64,000 bases of DNA from Sisyra terminalis (lineage: Eukaryota > Arthropoda > Insecta > Neuroptera > Sisyridae), in assembly GCA_958496175.1 (NCBI GenBank), contig OY292276.1:51969080-52033079 (forward strand), given 5' to 3'. Position numbers and translations under genes: made by a program. The number at the start of each line of letters is the position of its first letter. Within the stretch, counting starts at the first letter, position 1. The notes beneath the pieces were generated by a model. That model worked only from the letters and a program-made list of their open reading frames with translations, was not told the origin of the DNA and searched no databases. Positions 45,661-57,125 of this stretch are shown piece by piece.

Positions 45661-47610
45661 TTGAGCTCCGGAAAAAATGATTTGTTCAGCAAAATTGTAA
45701 TTCGAAAGCTAAATAATTCGGTGAATCCTTGCCGCACAAATGGACATTCGATAGTGTAACAATTGAGGAGCAAATAGAAATTGTGTTCACACGTAACGAA
45801 GGTCGGTGAACGAGCCAAGGATTTACCATTCACATATACCATACACCCACAAATCTATATGTTTGAGTATGTGAACCCAAAAGGACAGCTTTCACTTAAT
45901 CAATCTCCGTCACCGTAATTTATCCTTTCGGTAAATTGCCTAATACTGTCACCAGAGAACTTCTAATCTGAACAATTCACAACTTGCTCATACGTTATCT
46001 ACATTTTCAAACCCTTCGCTACACTCGCAACAAATTCAATTTTATAAATCATTGAACACATTTTTCTTTCTTTCTCAAACTTGACAACACTTTCATTTTT
46101 CATGACGTTTCACTATACTTATACAGCTAATTTACATTTGGAAGTAATTACATATCCTTTTCACACAAAGAAACCAGGTCAATATCAAGCTTTTTAATTA
46201 TATCCCACACAATAGCAAAAAAATAAGGACAAATTATGTCAGTAATTACAGACAATGATTGCATGAAAACAACAATGAAAACCACATAAAAATCAATCGA
46301 AACTTTCATTGTAAAACTTGAAAATCTTTTATTTGATTCTTCTCCTCATAAAAATAGCACTCTAATAAATGAAAATTGACTATTTTTCTTTAAAACATGA
46401 TTAATAGATGGAGCGCTGATTCACAATTTATCATTTTTTTCTGATCAAAATAGAAACGAGCGAATGTTATTGACCTGTCTTAAGATAAATCGATTAAAAC
46501 AACTGAACAAAAATGGGGATGTCTTGCAAAGATCAAAAAAAAATGATTGATAGCAGAACAAATGGAATAGTTTTAATATTAATGAAATATTTATTAAGGC
46601 AATTATTTAATTGAGCCGAAACTAATAAAAAATTAATCATTTACTACAAAAAAAAAACTATCGTAACTTTTTGCATAATTATATGTTTTTTTCCGCATTT
46701 AATTTTCTTAATTACTACATTAAATTTTCATTAGAATATTTGCACATGCTGATTATGTCGTTCGGAATAAATGCTAATTTTACTTGACTAGTTGTTTGTT
46801 AAATTTTAATTAGTTTTGTGAATTATTTTACGTTAGTTTTATTTTTTGGGTGACGTAGTATTAAATTATCAAAACCAAAAAATTTAGTGTTCACATTAAT
46901 TTTGTGTTTTTTTTTTTTTTGTTTTTCTTTCGTTTTTTCTTTTCAACTTGCGTAATTTATGGCAACCGTAAAGCGTGAATTCTAAATTTATTTGGATGAA
47001 AGTATTAAAGTAATTAGAAAAGATAATTTCATTAAAAACGTGAGACAATGTTTTTGATGTTTTATTTTATTCGTGGCGGCGAATGCAAATTTTAAATTGA
47101 GTTGTGAGAGGTTTAACACTTTCACACTTTTCGGGGGGTGGTTTTAATTGAATGTGTTTTTACCGGAAGGGTTGAATAATACAAACCATACTGAATTTCT
47201 TTGAAGTATAAAAAAAGTTTCTTTTAGTTAATAACATTTTATAATAATAATAAACAAAAAAATCAATACGTAGGTAACAACATTGTAATTTTTTTTTTCA
47301 ATTTTTTCCTCGTTTACTTAACTAAAGTCCATACGGATGAGATTGTATAAATTAGGCTTTTGTAATGAGAAACTAAACTTTCTTAGGCGGCTTAGAAACA
47401 TAAGGAAGTCTGAATATATAGATTGCAGAAATTCAATTGCCATTTATCAGTTCATAAATATTTTTAACTCATAAAATATGGAAAAAATATTTTTTATTTT
47501 CTATAATTTATATTGAAATGATTACACAAATACTAGAAGGATTAAATTCAACATTCTATACTCTTTGAGTTTCGTTTTTTATTTTTCCAAAAAAAAAAAA
47601 CATTTTTGAG
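45661..47610. other. AT-rich non-coding DNA
   Basis: Nothing recognised. The 64-codon minus-strand frame at 45648-45842 has no motif. There is a T14 tract at about 46907-46920. Confidence 0.4.
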
Positions 47611-47614
47611 CACA

Positions 47615-48135
47615 TTTTTGGGTTCGTAACAATGTATTAAACAATAATATAACAATCTATTTCGATTTCGAGACCAAAACATTTTTCGTCAAAAAAACCT
47701 TGGGTTAACCATCGTTGAATTTTCACGAAAATTGTCAAATTTTAGATTTGGGTTTTTTAGGATGCCAATCGAAAGTATAAGTCTACACGTACATGCTATG
47801 CAAATTTTTTCGAAAAAAAAAAACACGTTTAAGGGAGGTAATCAACTATCAAAATCGTAGAAATCATCAAATCATCAAACCCATAAGAAATCATCAAACC
47901 CATCCAAACTTCAAAAGCTTATAACGTCGTTAAATAAGGGATGATTTTCGAACCAAGCACAGTTTCAGGTTCGACACACTGTATTAAACGATAATATAAC
48001 ATTCTATTTCGATTTCAAACAAAAACATTTTTCGTCAAAAAAAAACCGTGGGATAACCATTGTTGATTTTTCACGAAAATCTTCAACTTTTAAATTTGGT
48101 TTTTTAGGATGCCAATCGAAAGTATAAGTACCTAT
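47615..48135 (+). repeat. Partial tandem duplication, period about 347 bp
   Basis: About 170 bp at 47615-47785 recurs at 47962-48132: TGTATTAAAC.ATAATATAAC, AACATTTTTCGTCAAAAAAA, TTTTAGGATGCCAATCGAAA. The intervening sequence contains short ATCATCAAACCCAT repeats. Confidence 0.85.
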
Positions 48136-51100
48136 ACTGCAGCAGTTGCTACTAAAAATATTTGCGATATTTATCTCTATTTAAAACATTAAGACTTCTC
48201 GTACATAAATTTAATATGGATCAATGATCTAATGATCCAATAGTACTATGAAAGATGTATAGTTTAAATTTTTGAGTATAAACATTAATAACTGTTCCAC
48301 AATTAAGGTTGTTTAAAAGAAAATCACAAGTAATGAGAAAAAATTTAAAATAACACTGTAGCTAGTCGACTATTTGGGCCAAGCTTCAGAAAAATTTCAA
48401 ATCGATTTGGGGCTTATTAACGGAGTAAAAAATCATAAAGTTGCGTAATTTTTAACAGCTTAATACAGGGTAAATGGAGGGTAAATCAACTCACGGTTGC
48501 TCTTTTCGTAGAAATGAACATTGAAAAAAAACCATCAACAACTGGGGGTTTCTAAGCAAAGTATTTCAACTTAAAGATTAAAAATCTCGTCAAAATTCAA
48601 TCCGAGTGCATAAAAAACAGGCATAAATATCAACAATGCCTACTTATAAGCTTAGGGAAATTCCCCTTATTCTCATAATTCCCCAACACATTTATAAACA
48701 ACTTTAATAAAAGGTAGTTTCCCAAACCGATATTAAATAAAATAGATATAACGTTGTAGTTAAAAGATCCAGATTTTCAAAGCTCTAAAATTGGCCAAAA
48801 CAATTCATAAGTAGTCTTATGTTTAAATTATATTCTATGCAATGACATTTACTACTACTATTAGTTGATACCTAAAATAAATTATTTTCTATGTTTCCTG
48901 TTTTTAATGAGTAAGATAATCTGTTTATTTAATTTTTTTCTCTGTAAATAATTGCTATTGAATTCCTTGATATGTTGTTTTAATACTGTTTATGTTAAAG
49001 ATGAATGTAAAATTGTAAAAGCTATCAACTTTTAGTCGTGAATGACCAAGATGTTGAAGCGACTTATATTAAATAAAAAAAAATCATAAGTTCTGAAAAC
49101 TGTACTACTTTTTACAAAAATTTAACAAACAGTAGACCAAGAAGTGTAAAGTTATTACTTTAAAAGCTCAATTTTCAATAATTAACCTTATTAAAAAATT
49201 ATTGCACTAAATAACTCTAAATAACGAACTCCTTTTTATCTAAAAACTCCCTTAAAACTAAGAAGTCGCTATGGTTCGTTTGGTTTACTTTGCTATCCTT
49301 ATATTGAAACACTTTTTATAAAGCGTAGTAACTACTTTCAATAACACACAATACGTATTATTTTATATATTATTAGACCCCAATAAACATTCATTTAAGA
49401 AAAAAGATAACTGATGGTCATTGGAAAATCAAAAAATCCACGATTTTAGCCACTTTTAATGCTAACAAATCAGCTTCGTTTGAAAAAAACTCTTTTAAAC
49501 ATAATAAAATATCCAGACTTTTCAATTTCGTTATACATGGTTTACAGTTGTATTAATTATTATTACAAATTCAACCCAAAATCTATTAAATAAATGTGCC
49601 GGCCATATCAATAGTGGATTATAAATTTTATCCTGAATACTGATTAGGCAAAGCAATAGTTCAAACCATCATAGCCGGTCAAAAATATATATTACGATTT
49701 TATAAACAAAACTTAAAAATGACATCACTTTATAGTCTTATTGAAATCTTTAAGAAATTAGGTATATCCAAAACCCTTCTGAAGCATGTTAATGGTTTGA
49801 AAAAAAAAATGAACAATAAAACTTGAAAATTTAAACATCAGTGCTACTTCTATATTTGCTTTTTAAATATTGGCGACCAGCCATTAGCAACTAAACTGGC
49901 CAATAACACGTGGAGACATAATATATTTTGATAAATTATTTTCAGATTATATATATCGCTAGAAACTTTACATCCCAAAATTTTTATTGTTGAAAAAAAT
50001 TTGATCCCCTTTTGACATATACATAAGATTTTACTCTTACAGGTCTTTAAATAAAGAAACAGTGGGATTAAAATCCAAAGCTCTACTATCACATTAAATT
50101 TTTTGCATCAAAGATAAGTTTCAATTTTAAATTTCCCAAATTAAAATTTTCATAGAAAGACAGCAAAGAATATTTCTCTTTTGATAGTCCAAAATTTAGT
50201 TATTTATCGATAATAAGCTTTGATTCTATTAAAAATATTTTTTTTTCAATTTTGTAGAAGTTTTCAAAGCATAAAATGTAATCTATTTTACAGTGAGCTT
50301 TTCAATGCAACTGAAACATTCTAAATCTGATAAGTTTCATTTCCCAAGCAATTAATCTCAAAGGTTTTTTACACAATTTCAATTATACATTAAATACGAT
50401 GGAAAAACTTTTTTTGTATTTTTCCAACAAGCAACTCGGGGGAATAAAGAAAGAATTGAGAATAAAGCACATTCTACGGTTTGTCTACAATGCGCGCAAT
50501 TTTCGACTGTAAGTGGAAAACGGTCTTTTTTTGCACATCTATTTTTACACTGTGTTAAATATTTAATGAATATTTTTTGCATCATAAAACATAAATGTAG
50601 TTGAACATTTTTTTAAGAACTTAACGTTCCAGCTGAGTTCTTAATTGGAACGTGCGTGGCGAAAAAAAAATTACTTAAAATATCCTCTTCTACCACATAA
50701 TTATTATTCTAGTAAAATGCGTCGCATGAAATAATAAAGGGTACAAACAATTTCACCCTCTATTATTAAACGAAGGTAATTATATGCATTCAACGTAAAT
50801 ATACTAATTATGTGGAATGCAATACTGGTATATGGGTTAATTGCATTACGTAACCATAAACCTTGGAGTATTTATATATGAAATTTTGATTTTAGTTCAC
50901 CATCGATCTATTTCCGGATTGTTTATTTGCATTTTTCTAGCTAATAAATATTTAATATTGATGTTTTATGAGGCATCAAATTAAATCAGCAGATAAAAGG
51001 TTTAGGTTTTTTTTTCTTTCATGCAAAGAATGAGGTTACTAAAAAGAAAACGAAGAGCATTGCATTTGCAAATAAATTCTATTTGGACTTGGTTTTCATA

Positions 51101-51340
51101 TAATACAAAATGCTTTTAAGGAAACATAAATTTGCTTAAAGCTCTAGGGTTGCTATATGATTTTTAATCATTTCAAAATGGCGTGCATCGGCTTTTCATA
51201 TGAATGCATCAATATTTTACTAACTTATCAATATTTGGTTTTTCCTTTAGTGTTATTTTCAGTATTTAGTTCAATTTTAATATTTTTGTAACTTAAAGCA
51301 TTTATTTGACGAATGCTTTCTTTCGATAAAGTTTTAAATT
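48136..51340. other. AT-rich non-coding DNA
   Basis: Nothing recognised on either strand. Several 60-80 codon frames show only AT-driven composition. Confidence 0.4.
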
Positions 51341-51367
51341 TGAACCATTTATACCACAAGGCAGGTT

Positions 51368-52122
51368 TTGGGGCCATATCTATGTTTGATATACGCATAT
51401 GATATGCCACAAGCACAACAGTACATGACAGCACAATATGCGGACAATATGGGATATTTAGTGTCCGAGAATACCTATCAGTGTGCTGAGGAAAGAATCC
51501 AGGAGAACCTGGAAAACACCAATAAATGGTGCAAAAAATGGCGAGTCATTATAAACCCACTGAAATCTATAGTGGTACCGTTTTCAATGAGACGGGAGCA
51601 CTATAGAGGATAAATTCAATTAAACGGGACGATTTTTCCCGTTCCACAAACAGTTCAGTATCTAGGGATTCGCCTGGATTCCAAACTAACGTGGAAATAC
51701 CACATTGATGAGTTGGTCACTAGATTGCCAGGAAAGCTCAAACCACTGAAGCAACTTTTAGTACATACTACACCACTTAACCATTGCACGAAATTTTTAA
51801 TACATAAAATGTTAATAAGACCGATATGGACGTACACATATGGTCTATGGGGGACAACCGTGAAAACATATATTCAAAAAATACAAATGCTACAAAATCG
51901 AATTTAAAGATTAATAACTAATGCTCCATGGTATGTAAAAGGTTCAGTGCTACATCAGGATTTACAAATCACGAGTACAAGATGACATTAGGGTTGTCTA
52001 TGTTCACCTGCACTCCAGCATGGAAGACCATGGAAACTCTCTTGTTAGGGAAGAAGGATCTAAACCAATGATTCAAAACAGAAGATTGAAAAGAAAAAGA
52101 TTAAAAGCCAATCTAAGCTAAT
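51368..52122 (+). pseudogene. LINE RT C-terminal half with mutated YADD
   Basis: The first frame has GPYLCLIYAYDMP, then QYADNMGYLVS in the catalytic-box position (YADN for YADD), and WCKKWRVIINPLKSIVVPFS, the thumb signature. A frameshift leads to VQYLGIRLDSKLTWKYHID, IHKMLIRPIWTYTYGLWG, and IQKIQMLQNRI followed by a stop. Beyond it LITNAPWYVKG and LHQDLQI are readable, and a shifted frame continues to a Lys/Arg-rich tail. It is non-functional. Confidence 0.88.
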
Positions 52123-52246
52123 GATGTATAAAAAATAACTAAACACTTTATATAAATCTATTTTTTTAAATAAGAAGACAATTCAGGTTATTTAAGATCT
52201 TTTTGTTTTTTATTTTTTATTTAATATTTTTATTATTCAATTAGCT

Positions 52247-52295
52247 ACGTTTCGTTACTAATCGTAACTTCCTCAGGCTTCTTGATTCACAAAAA
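52247..52295 (-). ncRNA. Hammerhead-like motif, family 1, left arm (site B)
   Basis: On the minus strand: TCAA-ga-AGC, CTGAGGA, an unpaired A, GTTAC/GTAAC stem II with loop GATTA, GAAA, CGTA, then GCT-aa-TTGA. All stem I and II pairs are kept. The core has G for U at the CUGAUGA position that is the most tolerant of change (N7 in the usual numbering). Confidence 0.75.
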
Positions 52296-52393
52296 TAAAA
52301 TATTTTTAATTTAAATTCAATAAATAAATTTATTGAAATTATTTATTCAATTTATTTATTGAATTTAAATTAAAAATATTTTATTTTTATGAA

Positions 52394-52442
52394 TCAAGAA
52401 GCCTGAGGAAGTTACGATTAGTAACGAAACGTAGCTAATTGA
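52394..52442 (+). ncRNA. Hammerhead-like motif, family 1, right arm (site B)
   Basis: The mirror of the left-arm motif on the plus strand: stem I 52394-52402 with 52434-52442, CTGAGGA 52403-52409, unpaired A, stem II 52411-52415 with 52421-52425, GAAA 52426-52429, predicted cleavage after GTA at 52433. Confidence 0.75.
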
Positions 52443-52774
52443 ATAATAAAAATATTAAATAAAAAATAAAAAACAAAAAGATCTTAAATAACCTAAATTT
52501 TCTTCTTATTTAAAAAATATAAAATCTGAGATCTGAATTTTATCATCTATTATAAATCTAATTCTTAAAAAAATAGCTTGTCCGGGACAATTACTGAACA
52601 GTCACCGAATAAATGTGTCATATTAATTAGGCACTTTAGGTGCTTACTATACAATGTGAGCTGAACAGTGAGTCACTACGTGACAAAAGTGGACAATATT
52701 AAAAAAAAAAAAACAATTTTATTTATTTTTACTAGGAAAGTGGGCTTAAGGGATGTAAATCCATATACTAATTA

Positions 52775-52825
52775 TTAATTTAGCAACGTTTCGGTCCTTT
52801 ATTTGACCTTCATCAGGCTTCTCAA
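52775..52825 (-). ncRNA. Hammerhead-like motif, family 2, left arm (site C)
   Basis: On the minus strand: TTGA-ga-AGC, CTGATGA, an unpaired A, stem II GGTC/GACC, GAAA, CGTT, then GCT-aaa-TTAA. The predicted cleavage triplet is GTT, an accepted NUH. This is the best match to the CUGAUGA/GAAA core among the family 2 copies. Confidence 0.75.
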
Positions 52826-52907
52826 TTTGAAGTACACAATATACATCTCAATAACAGCAATTTTTTTTTCCCTAGCTGTTATTGAGATGTATGTTGTGTA
52901 CTTCAAA

Positions 52908-52958
52908 TTAAGAAGGCTGATGAAGGTCAAATAAAGAACCGAAACGTCGCTAAATTAA
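52908..52958 (+). ncRNA. Hammerhead-like motif, family 2, right arm (site C)
   Basis: TTAA-ga-AGG, CTGATGA (52917-52923), an unpaired A, stem II GGT/ACC with a larger loop, GAAA (52941-52944), CGTC, GCT-aaa-TTAA. The cleavage triplet is GTC. The base before CTGATGA is G in place of C, breaking the stem I pair next to the cleavage site. Confidence 0.7.
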
Positions 52959-53540
52959 TAATTAGTATATGGATTTACAACCTTTAAGTCCACATTCCTA
53001 CTAAAAAATAAATAATATTATGTAAATTATGAACACAACCAATTTCTCGATGAGTAATAATTATGTTTTTCACCTTATAAAAATGAGTATTGAGTAAAAC
53101 TACTTATGTTTTAAAAAAAATATTCATTTTTTTCATATAGCAATCCGAAATCAAATATCAATCAAAACACAATGATTTACATAATCTTCCTTAATTATCT
53201 AGTAACATCTGCATAATGTTTGCACTTAAAAATTCCAAATGCTTGCAAAAATCTTGATTAATAATTCCAACTGAATAATTAAAAAGATTTATTATTGAAA
53301 AATCAAAAAAAATTTATATTCATAAATCGAAGTACAATAAACGTTCTAAAGTTTGCCGTCATTGATACAGATAAGAGGATAACAACAATTAAAATCACAA
53401 AAGATCTTAGAAGAAAAGTTTTCAAATTCTTCAATTAGAGAAAATGATTGCAAACCGAAAGTTCGGGCGTTTCTTTAAGGACCTTATTTCAAATTCAGTG
53501 ATTAAAGAAGCCAGAGAATTGGATCAAGACATGGACGTAG

Positions 53541-53668
53541 TGATCTTATTTTTTAATTGTTATTTACCGTCATTTTATAACTGCCAAGATCTTTAGCGAT
53601 TCTTGGGTTGATAGAAAACCAAAATTGAAAAAACTATCGAAAATTTGCTCGATACAAAAATCGAATTG
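53541..53668 (-). mobile_element. tRNA-derived SINE, copy 2 (truncated)
   Basis: On the minus strand it reads a B-box-like TTCGATTTTTG, then TTGTATCGAGCAAATTT, CTAAAGATCTT and GACGGTAAATAACAATTAAA, matching the body of the SINE at 37080-37243. The A-box half is missing. Confidence 0.75.
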
Positions 53669-53701
53669 TTTATATATATTTGTATTTTATATACAAAAAA
53701 C

Positions 53702-54190
53702 TGGGTAACAGGACGTCCACAATTCCATTTTAAAGTTAAAACAAGGGCAATTTAAATTGGGAAAAACAGGATATAAGGGATGGTTTCTTTCGCTATAGTT
53801 GAATTGAATATCAATGTTTGAATCTTTCTCCACGTTCTCAAAAAAAGAAACATTAATTTATCGGGATAGTTTGCCGGGAATTTAAACCGGGAAGTTAAGG
53901 AGCTGTAAATTGATGTGACATTTTCCGTCTGAAATAAGGCCAGTTTAATGGGCGATTTTTCAATATAAGGCCTAGTTTTCTCAAGAAATTAAGATTAGGG
54001 ACCTTTTTGTGAATTACAATGTGAAGAAATTTTCTTCCTGTGGGTAACAGGACGTCCACAATTCCATTTTAAAGTTAAAACAAGGGCAACTTAAATTGGG
54101 AAAAAGAGGATATAAGGGATGGTTTCTTTCGCTATAGTTGGATTGAACATTGATGTTTGATTTTTTCTCCACGTTCTCAAAAAAACAATT
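53702..54190 (+). repeat. Tandem duplication, period 339-340 bp, well conserved
   Basis: GGGTAACAGGACGTCCACAA starts both copies (53703 and 54042). About 145 bp are nearly identical, with about ten differences, ending TCTCCACGTTCTCAAAAAA. The similarity is much higher than for other repeats here, so this duplication is comparatively young. Confidence 0.9.
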
Positions 54191-55341
54191 ATTATTTGTA
54201 TTTTAATAGATATTTGTATTTTCATTTATATTTCAGAAAATCAGCAAAAAAATTCAAAAAATAAAACAAAATTCATCAGTTTTTTCTGATATGTTAATAT
54301 AAAATTTAATGGTCTCGACTAAAAGTCAATTTCACAATTTTCACAGACTATAGTTGGGCTGATGAGTCTAGTCTAGCTTTAAAATTTACATAGTTAAGCA
54401 ACCGGAGATAAAAATAAGAGTAAAAGCATCATTAACGACTGAAAGATTAAACGCACAGCATCATCTCCGTCTCATTTATTACACTTCATATAAGCGTCTG
54501 TGTAAAAGCTTCATTTGTATCAAAGTTATAATTTTCCACCAGACACATTTCGCTTTCGCAAATTGAATAGGTTTGCAGATAGTAAAATTGAAAGTACTAC
54601 GTGAAAACTTTACGATTTACACAAAACTTGTTCCTTTTCAATGTCGATATTTTATTTACCAGAATAGGATTATATGGTAATAGCCGAAAAGAAAGTATGC
54701 ATGTGTATAACAAACGTCATTGGCACAAGAGGAATATGTTATATTGGTGTATCGATTGAAAAGATTTGAACTATAAGTGTTTGAGTCACTTAAAGTACGC
54801 GTTTATTTCCCGCAGAATACAGATATGGGATCATCGTTCTTGTCTTCGGTTAGTGTAATGTCATCCACATATAACACATCCTACACATCCTACACATAGT
54901 TTTGTACAAAGGACAGACGTAGGATTGTATCGTTATTCTTGTACGAAGACGTGGGTCGTTCACAACAATGTTTACCCCTTTCTATCGGATTCTGGTACAA
55001 CTATCATTGGTCAAATGTTTGCTTTTAGTTCAGTCTTTCGAAAATTCTGTCATTCTATTGCGTGGAAAAAATATCTTGTTTTTCCATTGGACAAAAAGAA
55101 ATTCAAAGAAGAGCTATCTTATCGTCTTTAATAAAGGAGATTTGAAATCAAATAAAAAAAAATCGAGTATTAATCAAATCCCTAGGTATAAACAAGTATC
55201 AGTAACTTTAAGTGAAAAAGAAGAACAAAATTATTTTTTTTAAAACTCTTGCCAGTCGATGTCAGTCGACTTTATTAAACAATAGTAGGATACAAGGTCT
55301 TAAATTTTTCCACACTTTAATAACCAAAATAGTATTTTTAC
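54191..55341. other. AT-rich non-coding DNA
   Basis: Nothing recognised. A short repeat (ACACATCCT, about 2.5 units) is at about 54875-54898. Frames at 54925-55243 have no known motif. Confidence 0.4.
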
Positions 55342-56270
55342 TAGGCTGAGCCAAAAAAATCGACTATTTTTTTTTTGGAAAGTATATCGAAAATATTGAT
55401 CAAAGTGACAAAAAAAATATCGGGAAGGTTTGAGGTTTATCGTCTTTTATTTCGATTTTTTATTTGTACTTTCATTTTTGTGTCAATGCTGTCAAACTAT
55501 CAAGGTAAACAAATTCATATGCACATATATTTATAGAAAATTAAATTCCCTACAAAAAATTTTTCTTTGAAAATTTTTGCCAGATACGCCGTTTTCCAAA
55601 AGTCAAGCTTTAAACATTGGTATAATTTTTAGATTTATCTTCTCTATTTAGGAATTTTGTAACTAGCGAACTAATAAATATATAGATTCTTGAAGGGAAT
55701 TTAATGCTCTACAAAAAAGGTCTCTTAACGTTTTTACATAAAATCACTCTTTCAAAATTGGTTCAACAACGAAAAAACAATAATTAAATATTTCCTTCAA
55801 CTTTAATTGTGAATAACTTTTGAAAAAGTATTTTTATGTAAAAACGTTAAGAGACCTTTTTTGTAGAGCATTAAATTCTCTTCCAGAATCAATATTGTTC
55901 ATTTCTATATATTTATTTGTTCGTTAGTTAAAAAATTTCAAAATAAACATGATAAATCTAAAAATTATATCAATTTTTAAAGCTTGATTATTCGGAAACG
56001 GTGGGTCTGGCAAAAATTTTTACAGAGACATTTTTGTAGGGAATTTAATATTTTTATAAATATATGTGCAGATGATTTTTTTTACTTTGATAGTTTGACA
56101 GCATTGACGCAAACATGAAAGCACAAATAAAAAATCGAAATTAAAGATGATAGACCTTTTAATATTAATATTAATAGCTCAAACCTTCCCAATATTTTTT
56201 TTTCACCTTAAAAAATATTTTCGATGTACTTTTCAAAGCAAAAATAGTCGTTTTTTTTTGGTCTTGTTTA
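55342..56270. mobile_element. Long palindromic foldback element P, copy 2
   Basis: A 929-bp inverted repeat homologous to 44475-45440 over its whole length (AAAGTATATCGAAAATATTG, GGGAAGGTTTGAG, TTGGTATAATTTTTAGATTT, TAATGCTCTACAAAAAAGGT). It starts TAGGCTGAGCCAAAAAAATC. The left arm lacks about 25 bp present in copy 1, and the right end is more diverged. Confidence 0.92.
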
Positions 56271-56419
56271 ATTTTTACATTTGGTAATTGTGAATACGTG
56301 TATCTTTGATGGTAGATATACATAAATCACGCTTAAAGACTTCGAAATAAAAACAGATTTCTTTGTTAAACAGTAACTATATGAGGAATTTTTTATGTAA
56401 TTAGATTTAATTGAGGACA

Positions 56420-57125
56420 ATTCTTACGGGAGGAATACTGTAGTGGGCAACTTTCATAGCATTTTCTTGGTATCATGGCGCACAAATATGCCCGAAAAAC
56501 TTAAGGATTCGTCCCTACGTTAATTAAGAAAATCTTTGGCTGATTTGACTTTGTTTAAGATAAAACATTTGTTTATCTAGCCACCCATGATATAAACAGC
56601 ATTCCCCTACAAACCCACATTTCCAAGGTGTCAATTCGTCGCCGATCAATTACATAAATAGTTCAAATCACCGAAGCGTAGGAGCAAATAGGAAAAACCA
56701 GCGTTTTAACCATCTGATTTTAGTAATTTTAGTTTTATTGGCATGTTTATATAAATAAAATAGTTGTATAATGGCAAACCGAACAATTTTATTTGGTTCT
56801 CTAATTTTGTATTTGCATTAGCCGAATTTTTACAACATCGAACTTAAATATACAAATGTATCCACAACTACGAAGGGATCTATTCATTTCGGCTGATTTT
56901 GATTTTCCTTAGCTCGATCAACGATCATTATCATGGTCTTCTTGATCTAAATTTTTTTAGACCAAAGTCTAGACTTATAACAGCAAGTTTTTGAATAAGT
57001 ACTAATAACTCTTTATCCCTTTTTACTATTAAGGTTGTATTGTCTGCAAAACAAAGGTTGGAAATCGCTTCCCGCCAATTTTATTTTAATCAATGTAATC
57101 CAAAGCGATTCGTATTATAATCTCA
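56420..57125 (-). pseudogene. Non-LTR retrotransposon RT fragment, minus strand, decayed
   Basis: On the minus strand, in changing frames: EIIIRIALDYID, KIGGKRFPTF, FADNTTLIVKRDKELLVLI (catalytic box FADN for YADD), VDTFVYLSSML, KITKIRWLKRWFF, RRRIDTLEMWVCRGMLFISW and ILKFFGHI. The order matches the insect LINE proteins often annotated as craniofacial development protein 2-like. Many stops and shifts. Same class as 25340-25870. Confidence 0.78.

Larger units (their letters stand above)
52161..52550 (-). mobile_element. Hammerhead-bearing element, family 1 (site B)
   Basis: Inserted in the LINE 3' UTR and flanked by TATAAATCTA at 52151-52160 and 52551-52560. On the minus strand it starts ATAGATGATAAAATTCAG and ends TTATTTAAAAAAA, the same ends as site A, which fixes the orientation and limits. 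The body is a nearly perfect inverted repeat (about 52168-52333 and 52346-52515) with a complete hammerhead-like motif in each arm, one per strand. It encodes no protein. The CTGAGGA change in both core copies (normally CTGATGA) is shared by the two arms, so the palindrome arose, or was homogenised, after the mutation. Confidence 0.87.
51345..52713 (+). mobile_element. Jockey-like LINE 3' portion, interrupted by a hammerhead element
   Basis: A 5'-truncated LINE with RT sequence (51368-51972), C-terminal residues to about 52120, a 3' UTR split by the insertion at 52161-52550, and a poly-A tail at 52701-52713. The post-insertion UTR contains GGCACTTTAGGTGCTTACTA and a GACAAAAGTGGACAAT block just before the tail. 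It shows that the hammerhead element arrived after the LINE. Confidence 0.85.
52714..53070. mobile_element. Hammerhead-bearing element, family 2, inverted repeat (site C)
   Basis: It begins directly after the LINE poly-A tail. The left arm (52714-52867) is the reverse complement of the right arm (about 52875-53010), with the short spacer around TTTTTTTTTCCC as the loop. Beyond the right arm a unique segment (GTAAATTATGAACACAACCA) is shared with site D, as family 1 has a unique segment at one end. One hammerhead-like motif lies on each arm and strand. Limits at the right are approximate, and no target-site duplication was resolved. Confidence 0.82.

Noticed and set aside
54359..54385. CTGATGAGTC, a possible hammerhead core
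   Set aside because: No GAAA block follows a pairing stem within hammerhead distance.
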